A DNA stretch of 64,000 nt. Origin: Arion vulgaris. Taxonomy: Eukaryota; Mollusca; Gastropoda; Stylommatophora; Arionidae. The notes beneath the pieces are model-generated. The model made no database searches, was not told the origin of the DNA, and saw nothing but the letters and a program-made list of their open reading frames with translations. Position numbers and translations under genes: made by a program. Location of the stretch: positions 21,456,867 to 21,520,866 of the forward strand of contig CM036754.1 of the NCBI GenBank assembly GCA_020796225.1, given 5' to 3'. How positions within the stretch are numbered: position 1 is the stretch's first letter; each line of letters begins with the position of its first letter. This document shows, in pieces, positions 13,001 through 21,753 of this stretch.

Positions 13001-16000
13001 GAGGGGAAAAGGGGGATGTGGGTAGGGAAAGAAAGGAGGGAAGTGGGAGGGTTAAGCAGGATTACTCCCGCCCACTCATGTTGTTTAGCCAGTCAGCCGA
13101 GACTGTTGCCCGGGGTGTGGCACATGGAGCCAAACATGAGCTAGGTGAGAAGTGGGGACCAAGTAGGATCATGACTATCCATGGGTACGACCAGGATACG
13201 GCTGTCATTTTCCGTGAGGTACTACCCCTACCTTCTCACCCAACACCCCCTGTTGATTGTCATGTGGTATATTCAATAACAGTGGAAAAACTCAATGAGT
13301 ATTTACACTGTTAGTTACATGTACACACTTCTTATAACATTAAAAGATATTAATAAATGTTTTAGCTGAAACAAAGAATACTGAATGATTCACCTAACAA
13401 TCTTACTGATATATACTAACTTCCAAAATACAACTCTGTGACAGTATAAGACATTAAGAATGTAGAGATAAGATAATTAAATTTGTGTTCCTGTATATAT
13501 ATTGGACTGTAAAGAGCTCGGATGATAAAAAAAACACCAAAATGCCATTATTTGTAATGTATACAATGTGTTTGTGATACCACTCTTTGAATTGTATAAC
13601 ATTTTGACTTACAAATATTAAGAACTGCACAAGTCGACAAGTGCACTGTTTTGAATGTATAAATGTTTTTTGTTTTTCAGAGTCATGCCAGACAACACAC
13701 TGGAGAAAAACACTATGTTTGTTCAGTGGATGGATGCAGAAGTCGCTTTTCCAATAGGAATACTTATAGTCGCCATTTATTACAGTTTCACCATGTTGAA
13801 TTAACAAGGTTCGTATCTGAAACTCCTGAGTGGAATAAAAGCTACATAATAGGAAGATTTAGATGATTGGATATTGATATAAACATTACAATTAAATGCA
13901 AAATTAAAATGTGCTATTGGTGCGATTACTTAGTACTTTTGACTTTACAGTTTGATTACTCTAGGGCACTGGTTAAGCTTTAGATTCATATGCTTTGTAT
14001 ACCTACATGTTTCAGCCCCAACGAAGCAATGTCCTTACAGTAGAGCTAAATGTTTTAGTTGCTGTACGCATTGTTTGACGATTTGTAAGCAATTTATTTG
14101 TTATAATTAGTTTTCAAACCTTGGGGCTCATGTAATGACCATTTTATAAATATACAATTTTGCTTAAATATTTACATATGGTAAAGAAAGCTGCATCTAT
14201 TGAGTAGATGTGTTTAATATTTCTATATATGAATTTTCTTACCTTTTACAGTTGCCAACCATTCATTGATCCAAATTAATCATCAATCCTTGACAATTAA
14301 ATAAGTTCTCTAAATAAAACAATATATATTTTGGGGTAATGTAAATGTCATTTTTTGTTTTCAGAACTAATCAATTGCGTGCTATTGATGAAAAGGAGGC
14401 AACATTAAAAGTCAATGCTGCAAGAATGAAAGCAAGAGAACGTAGCAAGGTAAATTAACGTAATTCTCATGTAATTCTGTAAATAGTTTGCACAAATTAT
14501 ACTCATGTGCTCAATTTTTTACTTTTTAAAGATAAAAAACGATTTCCAATAGTGAATTATTTTAGAATGCTGTACTTGCAGTATTTGTATTTCTACAACT
14601 ATCATATTACTTCTTAAAACAATGTCACCTTAAAAATAATACTAATGAATGTTATTGTGTTGTTTTTATTCAACAGTGCAAAAGACAGCACAGTAGTGAT
14701 AGCGGCAAAATGTGTGGTTCTAATGATCAGGGTATATCTACTTCTGTTTCCAAGAAAAGAACTATTGATGAGAACATTCTTAATGCTGCACAGCATTTTT
14801 TGTCGGAGGTAAAACAGGAGGAAGGAAAGCTTAATGACCCAGAAGAATTGTCTACTAAGTTGAGCTTTGAAAAGAGCATGAGACATTCAGCCTCACAGTT
14901 GTTGTCTGGTATAGCCAGGGATGTTGGTAGCACCACTTCGTTAATGGTGGAGTCCAAGTCGCCTGAGAACATGATGGGAGGTTTGAATCTCTTGGCAACT
15001 GTTTCAAAGTATATGAACGCAAAAGCTTGCACCAATATTGATAATGGTGCTGTTAATGATTTAGCAGAGAAGAATGCCGTAAGTGATAAAATTGGTGACT
15101 GGGAACATACTGGAAATCATGAGTTTCCATATACTGATCTAGCAACAAATGAAATAAAGAATGAAGTTAGAGGAGAGTGTGCAGGTACTGATTTGAAACC
15201 GTCATTTCCAGAGGTAAAGGTTATGGCTGTTGCAAATTTAAAACTATTTTCCTTGCCTACAAGACCCGAGAGCACATCTCAGCATTCCAAACTGATGCAA
15301 GTTATTCAGCCTCCTTTTGGTCAACACCGGACAGTTAGCTCTGTGAAAGCTAATTCAGAGTTATCCAAAAACTTGGTTTCACAGACCATCAAATTACCCA
15401 CCAGAAGAAATTTACAGTCTAGCTCCATTTCCAGATCAGAACAAACAGATCAAAATTCTCTTGAATGCAAGTCTTCAGTTATGACACTAAAGTCTGCACC
15501 TGAAGTTTCAGCTCAAACTGTTGTGTCAGTTAATCATGATTCACATCTACATTCACATACAAAGCCCACTGCTACAAACAACTTGATGTATTGTCAGTCT
15601 GGTTCCTTAATTGTGAAGAATCCTTTGGTATCAGTCTCATCAAGTGGGGGTGTTATAAATGAAAATGAGATTTCTCTATCAGAGAAAATAGTTGAGGAAT
15701 CTTGCTATTTAAAGCAAATTCCAGTGCCAAATACCCATTCACTTATTATATCAAAAAATGCAGCACTTTTTAAAGTCTCTTCAACTCAGCAGAGCACAAG
15801 CAGTAATGTGATAAATCAGAGAGGCAACTGTACAGTGTTTAATTCTTCTGTTGTAGCACAGTCGCTTGATGAATTGCGTGGCCAGACCAGCTCAGTAAAG
15901 ACTCCATTAACTGCACTGACATCCAACACTAGTATTAAATGTGACTCATCTCTTCCAGGTAGAGCTGTGGTTGAAACACATCCATGTAATCATCTTGCAG

Positions 16001-16230
16001 CAAGTAATAAGATTAACTTGAGCCTGGCTTCTGCAGTTCCAAATCAAACTCCTAATAAGAATATTCAAGTGATCAAAGTCACAAACACTAACGCACAGCT
16101 ACAGCTTAGAAGTGTGAGTTGCATGTCAGGAAAAACATACCTTGTTCTCACATCATCTGCTGCTCATCCAACAGCTTCCAGCGATGGCGAGTCTTCCTCT
16201 TCTAGAATCTTACCATTTTCAGAACTGTGA
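999..16230 (+). CDS. C2H2 zinc-finger protein gene (eight 3' exons, 5' end outside window)
   Basis: Gene-level entry. The coding exons are 999-1074, 2688-2760, 3274-3443, 6719-6848, 7994-8163, 13681-13808, 14365-14449 and 14677-16230. Every junction has GT..AG ends and the phases join without error, giving about 794 residues. In order the protein has a non-finger N-terminal part, two atypical Cys-rich fingers, two classical C2H2 fingers (C-x4-C-x12-H-x3-H and C-x4-C-x12-H-x4-H) joined by a TGEKH linker, a basic stretch (RMKARERSKCKR) that could be a nuclear localisation signal, and a Ser/Thr/Asn-rich tail of over 500 residues with no domain I recognise. Classical fingers with a TGEK linker point to sequence-specific DNA binding in the nucleus; target and role cannot be read. 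I do not recognise an orthologue. The first visible exon starts in mid-codon, so the start lies upstream. Confidence 0.88.
1075..2687. other. intron, mostly unclassified
   Basis: AT-rich intron. The only part I can assign is a reverse-strand SINE at about 2208-2352. The rest, including a 63-codon open stretch near 1794, shows no coding signature. Confidence 0.5.
2208..2352 (-). repeat. MetaSINE-like SINE, reverse copy (5' part)
   Basis: Read on the - strand it starts with a tRNA-like head (CCCGAGTGGTTACCGGGGC). It continues GGGGTGTAAAGAATAGAACC and then the core CATGTCGTAAGAAGCGACTA. The core TGTCGTAAGAGGCGACT is shared by at least nine copies in this window and resembles the conserved core of the MetaSINE superfamily. 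The 3' third is missing. Confidence 0.65.
2688..2760 (+). CDS. zinc-finger gene, exon 2 of those visible
   Basis: The acceptor is ATTATTCCAG and the donor is GTAAGT at 2761. It encodes ILDDIVDAEKSTELLTKTDK and four more residues, leaving one base that joins AG of the next exon to make Lys. The segment is acidic and probably helical, with no named domain. Confidence 0.75.
3274..3443 (+). CDS. zinc-finger gene, exon 3 of those visible
   Basis: The acceptor is TTCCTTTTTCAG and the donor GTAAGT at 3444. It encodes about 57 residues containing GMRQWMDSVQIYDKHAMSRL and DPLTPTERSTLNGLTVEDW, and ends in phase 0. It is well conserved in composition (balanced charge, Trp at both ends) but matches no domain known to me. 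Confidence 0.82.
3754..3993 (+). repeat. MetaSINE-like SINE, family A, near full length
   Basis: The copy runs through AAGCAAAGAATAGTGCCACT, the core TGTCGTAAGAGGCGACTGAT, CTAGTAAATAAAAAGCATCG, and a GAAG-rich simple tail after GGAGCGTTTGAAG. Other copies lie at 31689-31940, 32345-32583, 37700-37867, 53522-53760 and 61283-61530 (+), and at 45449-45690 and 46699-46893 (-). The tail of GAA/GAAG repeats shows which end is 3'. Confidence 0.75.
3997..4516 (+). mobile_element. RTE-like LINE, 3' end (family A)
   Basis: Broken frames give VNGQKIRQIHQFKYPGTLMV, IDLAKIAFQKMKGICNKL and later SLAITEVWFY. These are consecutive C-terminal motifs of RTE-clade reverse transcriptases (FKYLG, AK.AF.K, ATEMW). 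The copy ends with GGGACATGATGATGATTTA, the family tail. It lies directly behind the SINE at 3754-3993. Frameshifts and stops make it a dead 5'-truncated copy. Confidence 0.7.
4985..5962 (-). mobile_element. Ingi/I-group LINE fragment with RNase H domain
   Basis: On the - strand an RNase H domain is legible: VVIYTDGSVVRHEKSAWAFS (first catalytic Asp in TDGS), SSMTMEVLEVTNALLWLES (catalytic Glu), ILSDSLSMIRKVEAG (catalytic Asp), and, after a frameshift, CSGHMGVVGNERADRMAGSA. A C-terminal tail follows. RT and endonuclease parts are absent. The same family appears at 25712-27170, 32650-33165, 36090-38115 (split), 47285-48520, 52320-52880, 62190-62400 and 62940-63160. Clade assignment is by motif style and needs a tree. 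Confidence 0.75.
5963..6190 (-). mobile_element. RTE-like LINE fragment (family B)
   Basis: The - strand encodes YYEMLWKIVGVTKRDKIKNE, then LVGTTTVLDHI and RTKWFGHITRLPSKVP. This is the C-terminal stretch (rRLKWFGHl.RM) of RTE-type LINEs. The same family is seen at 20830-21410, 22340-22850, 56425-56705 and 61640-61815. The rest of the open frame up to 6324 is not recognisable as LINE. Confidence 0.6.
6719..6848 (+). CDS. zinc-finger gene, exon 4: first Cys-rich finger
   Basis: The acceptor is ATATTCAG and the donor is GTAAGT at 6849. The reading VYANMLLREYESYPRKLKPK is followed by YCQHCEKLYTASTSLYSHLV. The finger is C-x2-C-x12-H; the fourth ligand is probably the His eight residues further on, encoded by the next exon (GIRH). 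That spacing is longer than in a classical finger. Confidence 0.88.
7310..7475 (+). mobile_element. LINE 3' terminal fragment with GATGATGAT tail
   Basis: An open stretch AKRRRWIQDVTDGLNMTAAE followed by a (GATGAT)n tract has the form of the last residues and tail of an RTE-type LINE (..GRpr.RWiDDv..). A related, more degraded piece is at 55080-55260. A TA microsatellite (7252-7270) precedes it. The 230 bases before that (7030-7245) are non-coding and unclassified. Confidence 0.5.
7647..7890 (+). repeat. tRNA-derived SINE, family E
   Basis: A tRNA-like head holds the B-box-like GGGTTCAAATTC at about 7697-7708, preceded by GTCTAAGTGATTATGCCC. The body contains CACTACTCTCCACAGATGG and CATTTCTGCAGAGAGGG. 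Reverse-strand relatives are at 51185-51415 and 63420-63655, where the same body reads CTGTCAGCAGAGATG. Confidence 0.65.
7994..8163 (+). CDS. zinc-finger gene, exon 5: second finger and start of third
   Basis: The acceptor is GTCAATATAG and the donor AAG/GTAAGA. The reading is GIRHWVCSRCKDANKIEATF, then TRKHSLQYHILKEVGIPRYR, CQQPGCNRTHNHTHHQK. The second finger (C-x2-C-x13-H-x4-H) is slightly atypical. The third starts C-x4-C and is cut by the intron after x11, so its His pair sits in the next exon 5.5 kb away. The exon is exactly in phase on both sides. Confidence 0.9.
8262..8283. repeat. (TA)n microsatellite
   Basis: About 11 TA units just inside the intron. Shorter TA runs occur at about 7016-7028, 7252-7270, 19740-19753 and 31210-31221. 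Confidence 0.85.
8530..8640 (-). repeat. tRNA-like SINE head, reverse strand
   Basis: Read on the - strand it has an A-box-like GATAGGCAATGGG and a perfect B box GGTTCGAATCC about 35 bases later. No intact tRNA acceptor stem is present, so I call it a SINE remnant and not a tRNA gene. Confidence 0.55.
8660..12700 (-). mobile_element. near-complete non-LTR retrotransposon (EN-RT-RNase H), degraded
   Basis: This LINE of about 4 kb lies in the zinc-finger intron, antisense to the gene. On the - strand, in order, are: endonuclease start SLNILQLNICGLRNKK (about 12290-12340), a GDFN motif (about 11950), DDIGSDHKPLL (about 11740, catalytic SDH), RT entry KSPGPDKIHNEML (about 11030), AGFRSGNCTEDQLF and FFDLQQAYDRVW (palm A, about 10620-10660), GLPQGSSL and YTDD (palm C, about 10391-10405), then RNase H VYTDGSA (about 9510-9530) and QWIPGHSNTPGNDKADRLA (about 9165-9225). 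Several frameshifts and stops separate these blocks, so it is dead. Architecture fits the I/Jockey/Ingi group. The upstream flank 12620-12940 may be its 5' UTR. Confidence 0.85.
13681..13808 (+). CDS. zinc-finger gene, exon 6: third and fourth fingers
   Basis: The acceptor is TTTTTTGTTTTTCAG. The donor chosen is AAG/GTTCGT, the only one that gives the phase needed by the next exon and avoids its in-frame stop. The reading SHARQHTGEKHYVCSVDGCR then SRFSNRNTYSRHLLQFHHVE completes finger 3 (H-x3-H) and supplies all of finger 4 (C-x4-C-x12-H-x4-H), with a TGEKH linker as in Krueppel-type arrays. Helix residues of finger 4 (SNRNTYSRH) would make the base contacts. Confidence 0.92.
14365..14449 (+). 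CDS. zinc-finger gene, exon 7 (basic, helical)
   Basis: The acceptor is TTTTTTGTTTTCAG and the donor AAG/GTAAAT. It reads TNQLRAIDEKEATLKVNAAR then MKARERSK. The highly charged run, probably helical, continues into CKRQH of the last exon and could act as a nuclear localisation signal. Confidence 0.85.
14677..16230 (+). CDS. zinc-finger gene, last exon: long Ser/Thr-rich tail and stop
   Basis: The acceptor is TTTTTATTCAACAG at 14676 and the stop is TGA at 16228-16230. The exon encodes 517 residues without a break. The tail is rich in Ser, Thr, Asn and Val, low in Cys, and probably disordered. It contains two consensus sumoylation-type motifs (VKQE near 14809 and IKNE near 15158), common in transcription regulators, but nothing shows they are used. 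An internal Met at 14710 makes the open frame look like a separate gene; splicing in phase from 14449 shows it is a 3' exon. Confidence 0.9.
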   Translation, partial: CKRQHSSDSGKMCGSNDQGISTSVSKKRTIDENILNAAQHFLSEVKQEEGKLNDPEELSTKLSFEKSMRHSASQLLSGIARDVGSTTSLMVESKSPENMMGGLNLLATVSKYMNAKACTNIDNGAVNDLAEKNAVSDKIGDWEHTGNHEFPYTDLATNEIKNEVRGECAGTDLKPSFPEVKVMAVANLKLFSLPTRPESTSQHSKLMQVIQPPFGQHRTVSSVKANSELSKNLVSQTIKLPTRRNLQSSSISRSEQTDQNSLECKSSVMTLKSAPEVSAQTVVSVNHDSHLHSHTKPTATNNLMYCQSGSLIVKNPLVSVSSSGGVINENEISLSEKIVEESCYLKQIPVPNTHSLIISKNAALFKVSSTQQSTSSNVINQRGNCTVFNSSVVAQSLDELRGQTSSVKTPLTALTSNTSIKCDSSLPGRAVVETHPCNHLAASNKINLSLASAVPNQTPNKNIQVIKVTNTNAQLQLRSVSCMSGKTYLVLTSSAAHPTASSDGESSSSRILPFSEL

Positions 16231-17150
16231 AAAGTGTGAAAGTTTATTTATTAGCAACAATTTTTAACAAGATTCATGACAGTCTCTTAATATTGTTTGC
16301 TTTAGATAACAAAATTTCAAGTGTCTTAAAAAGCAATATATGAAGTGCATCAGTATAAAAGGCCTTATCATTATTTATACAGATCAAATTTATTATACCG
16401 TTTTCATGATCTTTATAATAATTACCTCATCTGGAAATACCATTTGATGCTGGCACCTACATATTGAAATGCTTCTGACAAATTCAATATACATACAATA
16501 TAAATGTGCTAATTCTGTTTTAATTTTGATACGTTTTGTTTTCATCCGAAAAGTTCTTACATATGTGGATGATATTACCAAGTATGATTATGGTACTGTT
16601 AACTGTTTGATAATAAATCTGCACATCCACAGTATGTTAATACGCTGTTCGTAAGGGTTTCAGTTATAATATTAAAAAATGAATACCTATACAATGAAAA
16701 ATGATGTGATGATTTAATATTTTCAGATATTTTTTTTGCATAAGTGTCATGTTTGAAAATGTAGCCTTGTGATGTTTATACATGCTGTGGAACAGTTCCG
16801 ATCAGATTTTTAAATCTGCCATTTCCATTTTGGCAGCTTGAATGCATATACTTATCAGATGTTTCAGATGAATTTACTTTGACACATTGTAATATACTTT
16901 CACTGTGATCTGTCATAATGCAACTAGCACCAGAGAATATTTGTGAGGTGGAAAAATATCAAGTGCCTGGTCATCGATTCATTTAACACTTTAGCAGTGA
17001 TGTCTAGATTGATATAATTTATATTAGGAGTTTCATAAAATGTTTGTGTGAATGTGTTCCTAGATTGAAACAACAAAGCTTCTGTAGTTTATTTATACTC
17101 TATATATATATTCTCTCTTAGATCCCCATACTCTATATATAACAGACATG
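16231..17150 (+). other. 3' UTR and downstream flank of the zinc-finger gene
   Basis: AT-rich sequence after the stop. A canonical poly(A) signal AATAAA lies at 16612-16617, about 385 bases past the stop. The true cleavage site is not determinable. Nothing else is recognised until a SINE at 17165. Confidence 0.5.
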
Positions 17151-17164
17151 TAACTACCTCTGAA

Positions 17165-17300
17165 GTCAGTGAAGGCCCACCTGTATGGTGAGGAAACCAA
17201 TAAAACGGTGAGCAGGCTTTCACACTAAAATCAGAAGTGCCACACCAGACGCATGACTACACCTGAATTCATAGTGGATGAATGCAGAAGAAGAAGAAGA
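17165..17300 (+). repeat. SINE family B, 3' part with GAA tail
   Basis: Contains AGGCTTTCACACTAAAATCA, GAAGTGCCACACCAG and CTGAATTCATAGTGGATGAA, followed by (GAA)n. It abuts the MITE at 17315. Confidence 0.7.
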
Positions 17301-17314
17301 CATATAACTATGTA

Positions 17315-17699
17315 CAGGGTGTTTGTAAAGTCTCACAACACTTCATATGTAGGACAGCTTGAAAAATGAAGTACATGTCATCAAAAAAAAAAAAAAAAAA
17401 TTAGTCACAATAGTTACTGCTATGGTCTACTGTTGTTCTTGGTAAACTAGAAAGAACAAATGAAATATTCACCATGGACATCAAGATATGTCTGTACACA
17501 TTTCTTCATATTGTCAAATATTCTTTCTTCAATTGAAAACACCCTTATGGTAGAATGAAAAGAATTACCACAACAGACAAGTCATTGACTGCATATTGCA
17601 CCACAATTGACTATGGAACACATTTTTGATGATGTCATGTACTTTGTTTTTCACATTTGTTCTACATATGAAGTGTTGTGTGACTTTACAAACACCTTG
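17315..17699. mobile_element. mariner-type MITE, 385 bp, TA target site
   Basis: The left end CAGGGTGTTTGTAAAGTC and the right end (reverse complement) CAAGGTGTTTGTAAAGTC begin an imperfect terminal inverted repeat of about 75 bp. Both arms go on through CACAACACTTCATATGTAG and a GTACATGNCATC stretch. A TA dinucleotide flanks each end (17313-17314 and 17700-17701). The centre has no coding capacity and holds an 18-base A run (17383-17400). This is a non-autonomous Tc1/mariner-superfamily element. Confidence 0.88.
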
Positions 17700-17701
17700 T
17701 A

Positions 17702-18291
17702 GTACTTAATAGTACATGAATCCCTCTGACCTGACACATCTTTTTTTCTTATAATGGAGCTAAAGAGAGGATGTAGATCTGTTGTGACTAAAGCAAAATC
17801 TTAGACCTTGTAACTTGAGTGTTCAAAATTTATTGTGTAAAGATATATGTCAAGAGAATTCAGCCCTCACCTCACTGGTAAGTGATAACAAATACATTGT
17901 AATAATTTAATAGTGTGCCTTCCATTTGGTGACTGAATTCCTTAATTGGATTGAGCTTCAGTATAATTCTTTGATATGTTGACATAAGCTGTCATATATT
18001 TGGTTGCCACTCAGCAAAATGGACAGTAATGTATTCTGGATAGACCTGTAGGTGCTCAGTGTCTTTCAGCATATGACAAAGGCTATACATGATTATGGTT
18101 CCATTGGTTTTTCTGTTTTTACACACGCCTTATCTGTCTTCTCACAAGTTCCTTCTCACTTATTCAAAATTCCGATATATTATCTAATAGGTAGTCATTG
18201 GGGGACTTGAGATTGTCCCCTTTGACCATGTCTACTCAACCCATCCGCATATTGGAGAAGCTAACATATCACATTTTGGTGCAGGGGACTC
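17702..18291. other. no recognisable feature
   Basis: AT-rich spacer of 590 bases with no repeat match within the window and no plausible exon. Confidence 0.4.
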
Positions 18292-18295
18292 TTAA

Positions 18296-18995
18296 CCTTT
18301 TGAACCCGCCCTTCCGATATTACGGTATTATCATTAGTACACGTATACCCGGGATGCCTACATATCGGATGAGAACCCTACTCGTTATTTGTCGGTGTTC
18401 AGCGATAACTTGTATACTAGTGTGACGTCAAACACAGGAAATGCTTCCTTAAAGGTTTATCTAAATGGCGGGTTGCATCATGTTTTGAAACATAGTGATT
18501 TTATAATTTTTATTAATTTTTAAAAGATGAGACGACAGGCTGAAAATTTCGGAAATGGCCACTGAAGGATGACAACAGAGCAAGCTGTTGAACTTCCTTT
18601 AAATGATTCTGAAGATGAATTAGACTTAGAATATGATTATTCTGATAACGAAATCGAAAGTGAGTCGGATGATCATTTAGAAGAATTATTTGAACCGACT
18701 GATGTTCAAACATGTCAGTGACTTTCCAAACATGGATTACAAAGACAGACCAGTCAAGAAAATGAAGACACAATTTTGGTGCACATTTTGTCAAAATTCC
18801 CTGTGTCTAAAGGAAGGATCTACATGTTGGGAAGACTGGCATAGTGCAGAATACTGTAGATGATGGGGTAAGTCGATAAAAATTATAGGACACTTAATTC
18901 TGCCAATCTATCTTGTTTTTCAAACAATTCTGATATGTGCTGTTTTTGCTCAGGGGCGAGGGTTTTTAAGGTATAGTTGGCCAGGGTTCAAAGGG
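18296..18995 (+). mobile_element. internally deleted piggyBac element, 700 bp, TTAA ends
   Basis: It is flanked by TTAA on both sides (18292-18295 and 18996-18999). Terminal repeats are CCTTTTGAACCC on the left and GGGTTCAAAGGG on the right. Inside are the two extremes of a piggyBac transposase: an acidic N-terminus (18569-18721) and a Cys-rich C-terminus (18731-18863). The catalytic DDD core between them is missing, so it is non-autonomous. A second, more degraded copy is at 48525-49196. Confidence 0.88.
18569..18863 (+). pseudogene. piggyBac transposase remnant: acidic N-terminus and Cys-rich C-terminus
   Basis: The first open piece (18569-18721) reads MTTEQAVELPLNDSEDELDL and continues with alternating Asp/Glu/Ser, typical of piggyBac transposase N-termini. 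After the stop, a piece from 18731 reads MDYKDRPVKKMKTQFWCTFC, then LCLKEG and CWEDWHSAEYC. This has the spacing of the C-terminal Cys-rich domain, which in piggyBac binds the terminal repeats. About 400 residues of the usual protein are absent. Confidence 0.8.
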
Positions 18996-19000
18996 TTAAA

Positions 19001-20825
19001 TGTCCAGGACAGTAGAAACACTAAGTCTCCTACTTTGGGATTTTTACATACTCTTTTCATTCCTGATGAAGAGATCTATTGTGGACGTTCTGAAGACTGT
19101 GCTGGTAATCTGACATGAAACCACAGTTACTACCTTCATTTTACTAGTTACTATATTCAAGATACTAGTCTTCTTATAATGTAACACTGACCCATCAGCG
19201 TACACAAAATCCCTAGTGTTATCTGCTGTTTTAATTTCAATGTTTGCATTTCAAATGCATGATTCTCTGCATTCCATGTCAACGGTGATGATAACATTTT
19301 CGTATTCTGTAAGTTTCTTGTGTATTTTGAGATTGTTTTTCTTTTGCCAACCAATTAATCCATGCAAACAAGGTTCTAAAAGTTATTAAATATCATTTTT
19401 ATCATTAATATGATGTTATATTTTAATACAATATCATAGTAGAATATTTAATTTTGGTAGTTTAATGAAGGTATTAATTTGGTGTAATTAGCATCACTTA
19501 TGATGGAAATCAGTTTTGAGTTGGGTTTCCCCTGATTAACCATGGAATTCAGCTCTATCATATGACTCATGTAGTATATAACATGTTGTGTTACATCCAA
19601 GAACAGAGCTTTTTCAGGTTACACTATCAATCATTTGGTTATGGACACTTCTATAATTTGTAGAATCTGCTGCTTTCTTCTGTAATTTTATGTAAATGCT
19701 TTTATAATGGGGATGGGGAAAGAAGCCATTATTCAAATGATATATATATATATAAATCAGGGCATAAATTATCACACACACATTCAACAGATCTCACAAG
19801 CTACCCTACAGAAGGCCTTTGACAACAAGAAAAGACTTCTGCAAACGTGTCTTGAGGTCCATGGTGGACATTTTCAAAATCTCTTGGAAAAGTAACTTCA
19901 TCTTGACACATGCTACTTTATGCATTACACATCAGATGACATCAGTAGAGACGATGAGTGCTAAAACATATGTTCAAATGTCTGTAGGGTCATGTTAATC
20001 CCACCCATAATATTACAATTCTCATGGACCTTATTTACTACATTGGAAAGTGAGTGTACAGAGTCTGTTAAAATAAACATCCTGAATATTTATGTAAACA
20101 CACACATACTAATGTTTAAAACCTGTTCTACAACTGCTGATTGCTCTGTATAAACAGAAGACCAAATGGTTCATTTTTCATGGCTACTTTCAAGAACTGC
20201 ATATACACAGCTTTCAAGGATACCAGTTGATTTATTCCATTCAAGCATATTTGCCATCAATAATGCTGACTTAAATTTTCTTTTAACGTCTGTCAAGCCA
20301 ACCTCTTGAAAATAAAATGGAACCTTCAAAAACTATGACTTTGTTTTGAAATCGAAGCCAACATGTGTGTCAGCAAAATGAGCATATCATATCTCATCCA
20401 GCGATTGCCCTTGTTTTTGAAATTCTGAACTACTTATGGTGACAAGGTTCTGCACAGGAAAAGCTATTGGATAATGATGAATTGTATGTGGTGCAGAATC
20501 ATGACGACTGAACAATCAACATAAAGACCAGATTGAACCCTCTAGATAATTGTTTTAAAATATTTATGTCATGTATTTTGAACAGAAAGAGATAGCGGCA
20601 AACTTTTGAAAATCATGCTGCAAGGAAAGGCTGAAGGTATGACAACACTATCTCTAGGTGGGAAGGAAACATCAAGAGTTGGATATAACAGTTTAGCAAA
20701 ATGAACAAGATCTACAACATATTGACACCAAAATTGTATAAATGATGACATGAAAATCAATAACACTAAAAACTGAAATAATGAATATAGGAAGAAAACA
20801 TAATAAACTAAACATCCAAGTCAAT
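19001..20825. other. no recognisable feature
   Basis: AT-rich spacer with a short TA microsatellite near 19740. Short open stretches (for example minus 19157-19354 and plus 19707-19895) have no splice context or protein motifs I recognise. Confidence 0.4.
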
Positions 20826-20829
20826 TGCA

Positions 20830-21410
20830 CTACAATCAACCAAGTGCAAGAATTCAAATACTTAGAAAGCATAATCACAGAAGATGGAAGACTAGACAGA
20901 AATAGAGACTAGAATGCAGAAAGCAACTGCTGTAACCTACCAGCTAGCCTCATTGTTAAGGCACCCAAACATCCCACTGACAGCTAAACAACAGCATTTT
21001 CATGCCTACTCTGTGTTACCAGAACCAAACATGGACAATGCGCAAGCACAATTATAAAAATAACTACATGTGAAATGCGATGCCTATGAATGGTTACCAA
21101 CAACATCAGAAAAGACAGTCATCAGATTAGAATGAAAGTTGGGACAGAACCTTGCTTGAATTACATTAAGAAACAAAGAATGAGGTGGTTCGACCACTTA
21201 ATAAGAATGCAACCACAAATTCCACTGCACACAGAATCTTCTACAACAGAACAGGAAAGAAGGTGAGAGGAAGACCATGAAAATAGATGGCATAGCAGAA
21301 TCCTGTCAAATAGTAAAAATAACCATCACCAGAGCAGTGGAAGACAAAACAAAAACCACAACACTTGGCAACAACCTGGAAGCAGCGTGACGACAAAAGA
21401 AGGGGAAAAA
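20830..21410 (+). mobile_element. RTE-like LINE, 3' end (family B)
   Basis: Broken frames give VQEFKYLESIITEDGRLDRN, MQKATAVTYQLASLLRHPNI, ITTCEMRCL and KKQRMRWFDHLIRMQPQIPL. These are the successive C-terminal motifs of an RTE-clade reverse transcriptase. The end matches 56425-56705 and 61640-61815 (..CTGGGCAACAACCTGG..). Frame breaks show it is inactive. Confidence 0.75.
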
Positions 21411-21753
21411 ATGTACCATCGTGCCATGCCACAGAAAATTTGTGAGATTCATTATGGGCCAATCTTCAGTGTGAAACTAGCATTTAATCTTCTTCAGCGA
21501 TCTCTAGTCATGCGTTTAATTCACTGTGGAACACAAACTGGACAATCAGCTTGATGTCTGTCCTGTTTCCCCAAAATTTAGTTTTCAGGTTGACTCTTGT
21601 GGCCACATGTTTGCTACTCAGCTTACCAAGGAGAACTTTTTAAGAAAGATTTGCTTTAAATCAGTTGTATGTGAGGATACTTACTTTAAAGTATTACTAT
21701 ATCTAGCCACAAATATCAAGATATCTACTATAATATGAGCAGATTAGAACAAG

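Noticed and set aside
12985..13314. 109-codon + open frame (MVKNVGGEKGDVGRERKEGS...)
   Set aside because: No motif, inside the zinc-finger intron beside the LINE 5' end; probably untranslated LINE or flank sequence.
14710..16230. A separate single-exon 506-aa gene starting at the Met at 14710
   Set aside because: The frame stays open to an acceptor at 14676 and joins exon 14365-14449 in phase; it is the last exon of the zinc-finger gene.
17383..17400. A18 run as a poly(A) tail of a retrocopy
   Set aside because: It lies inside the inverted-repeat MITE (17315-17699), not at the end of a gene copy.
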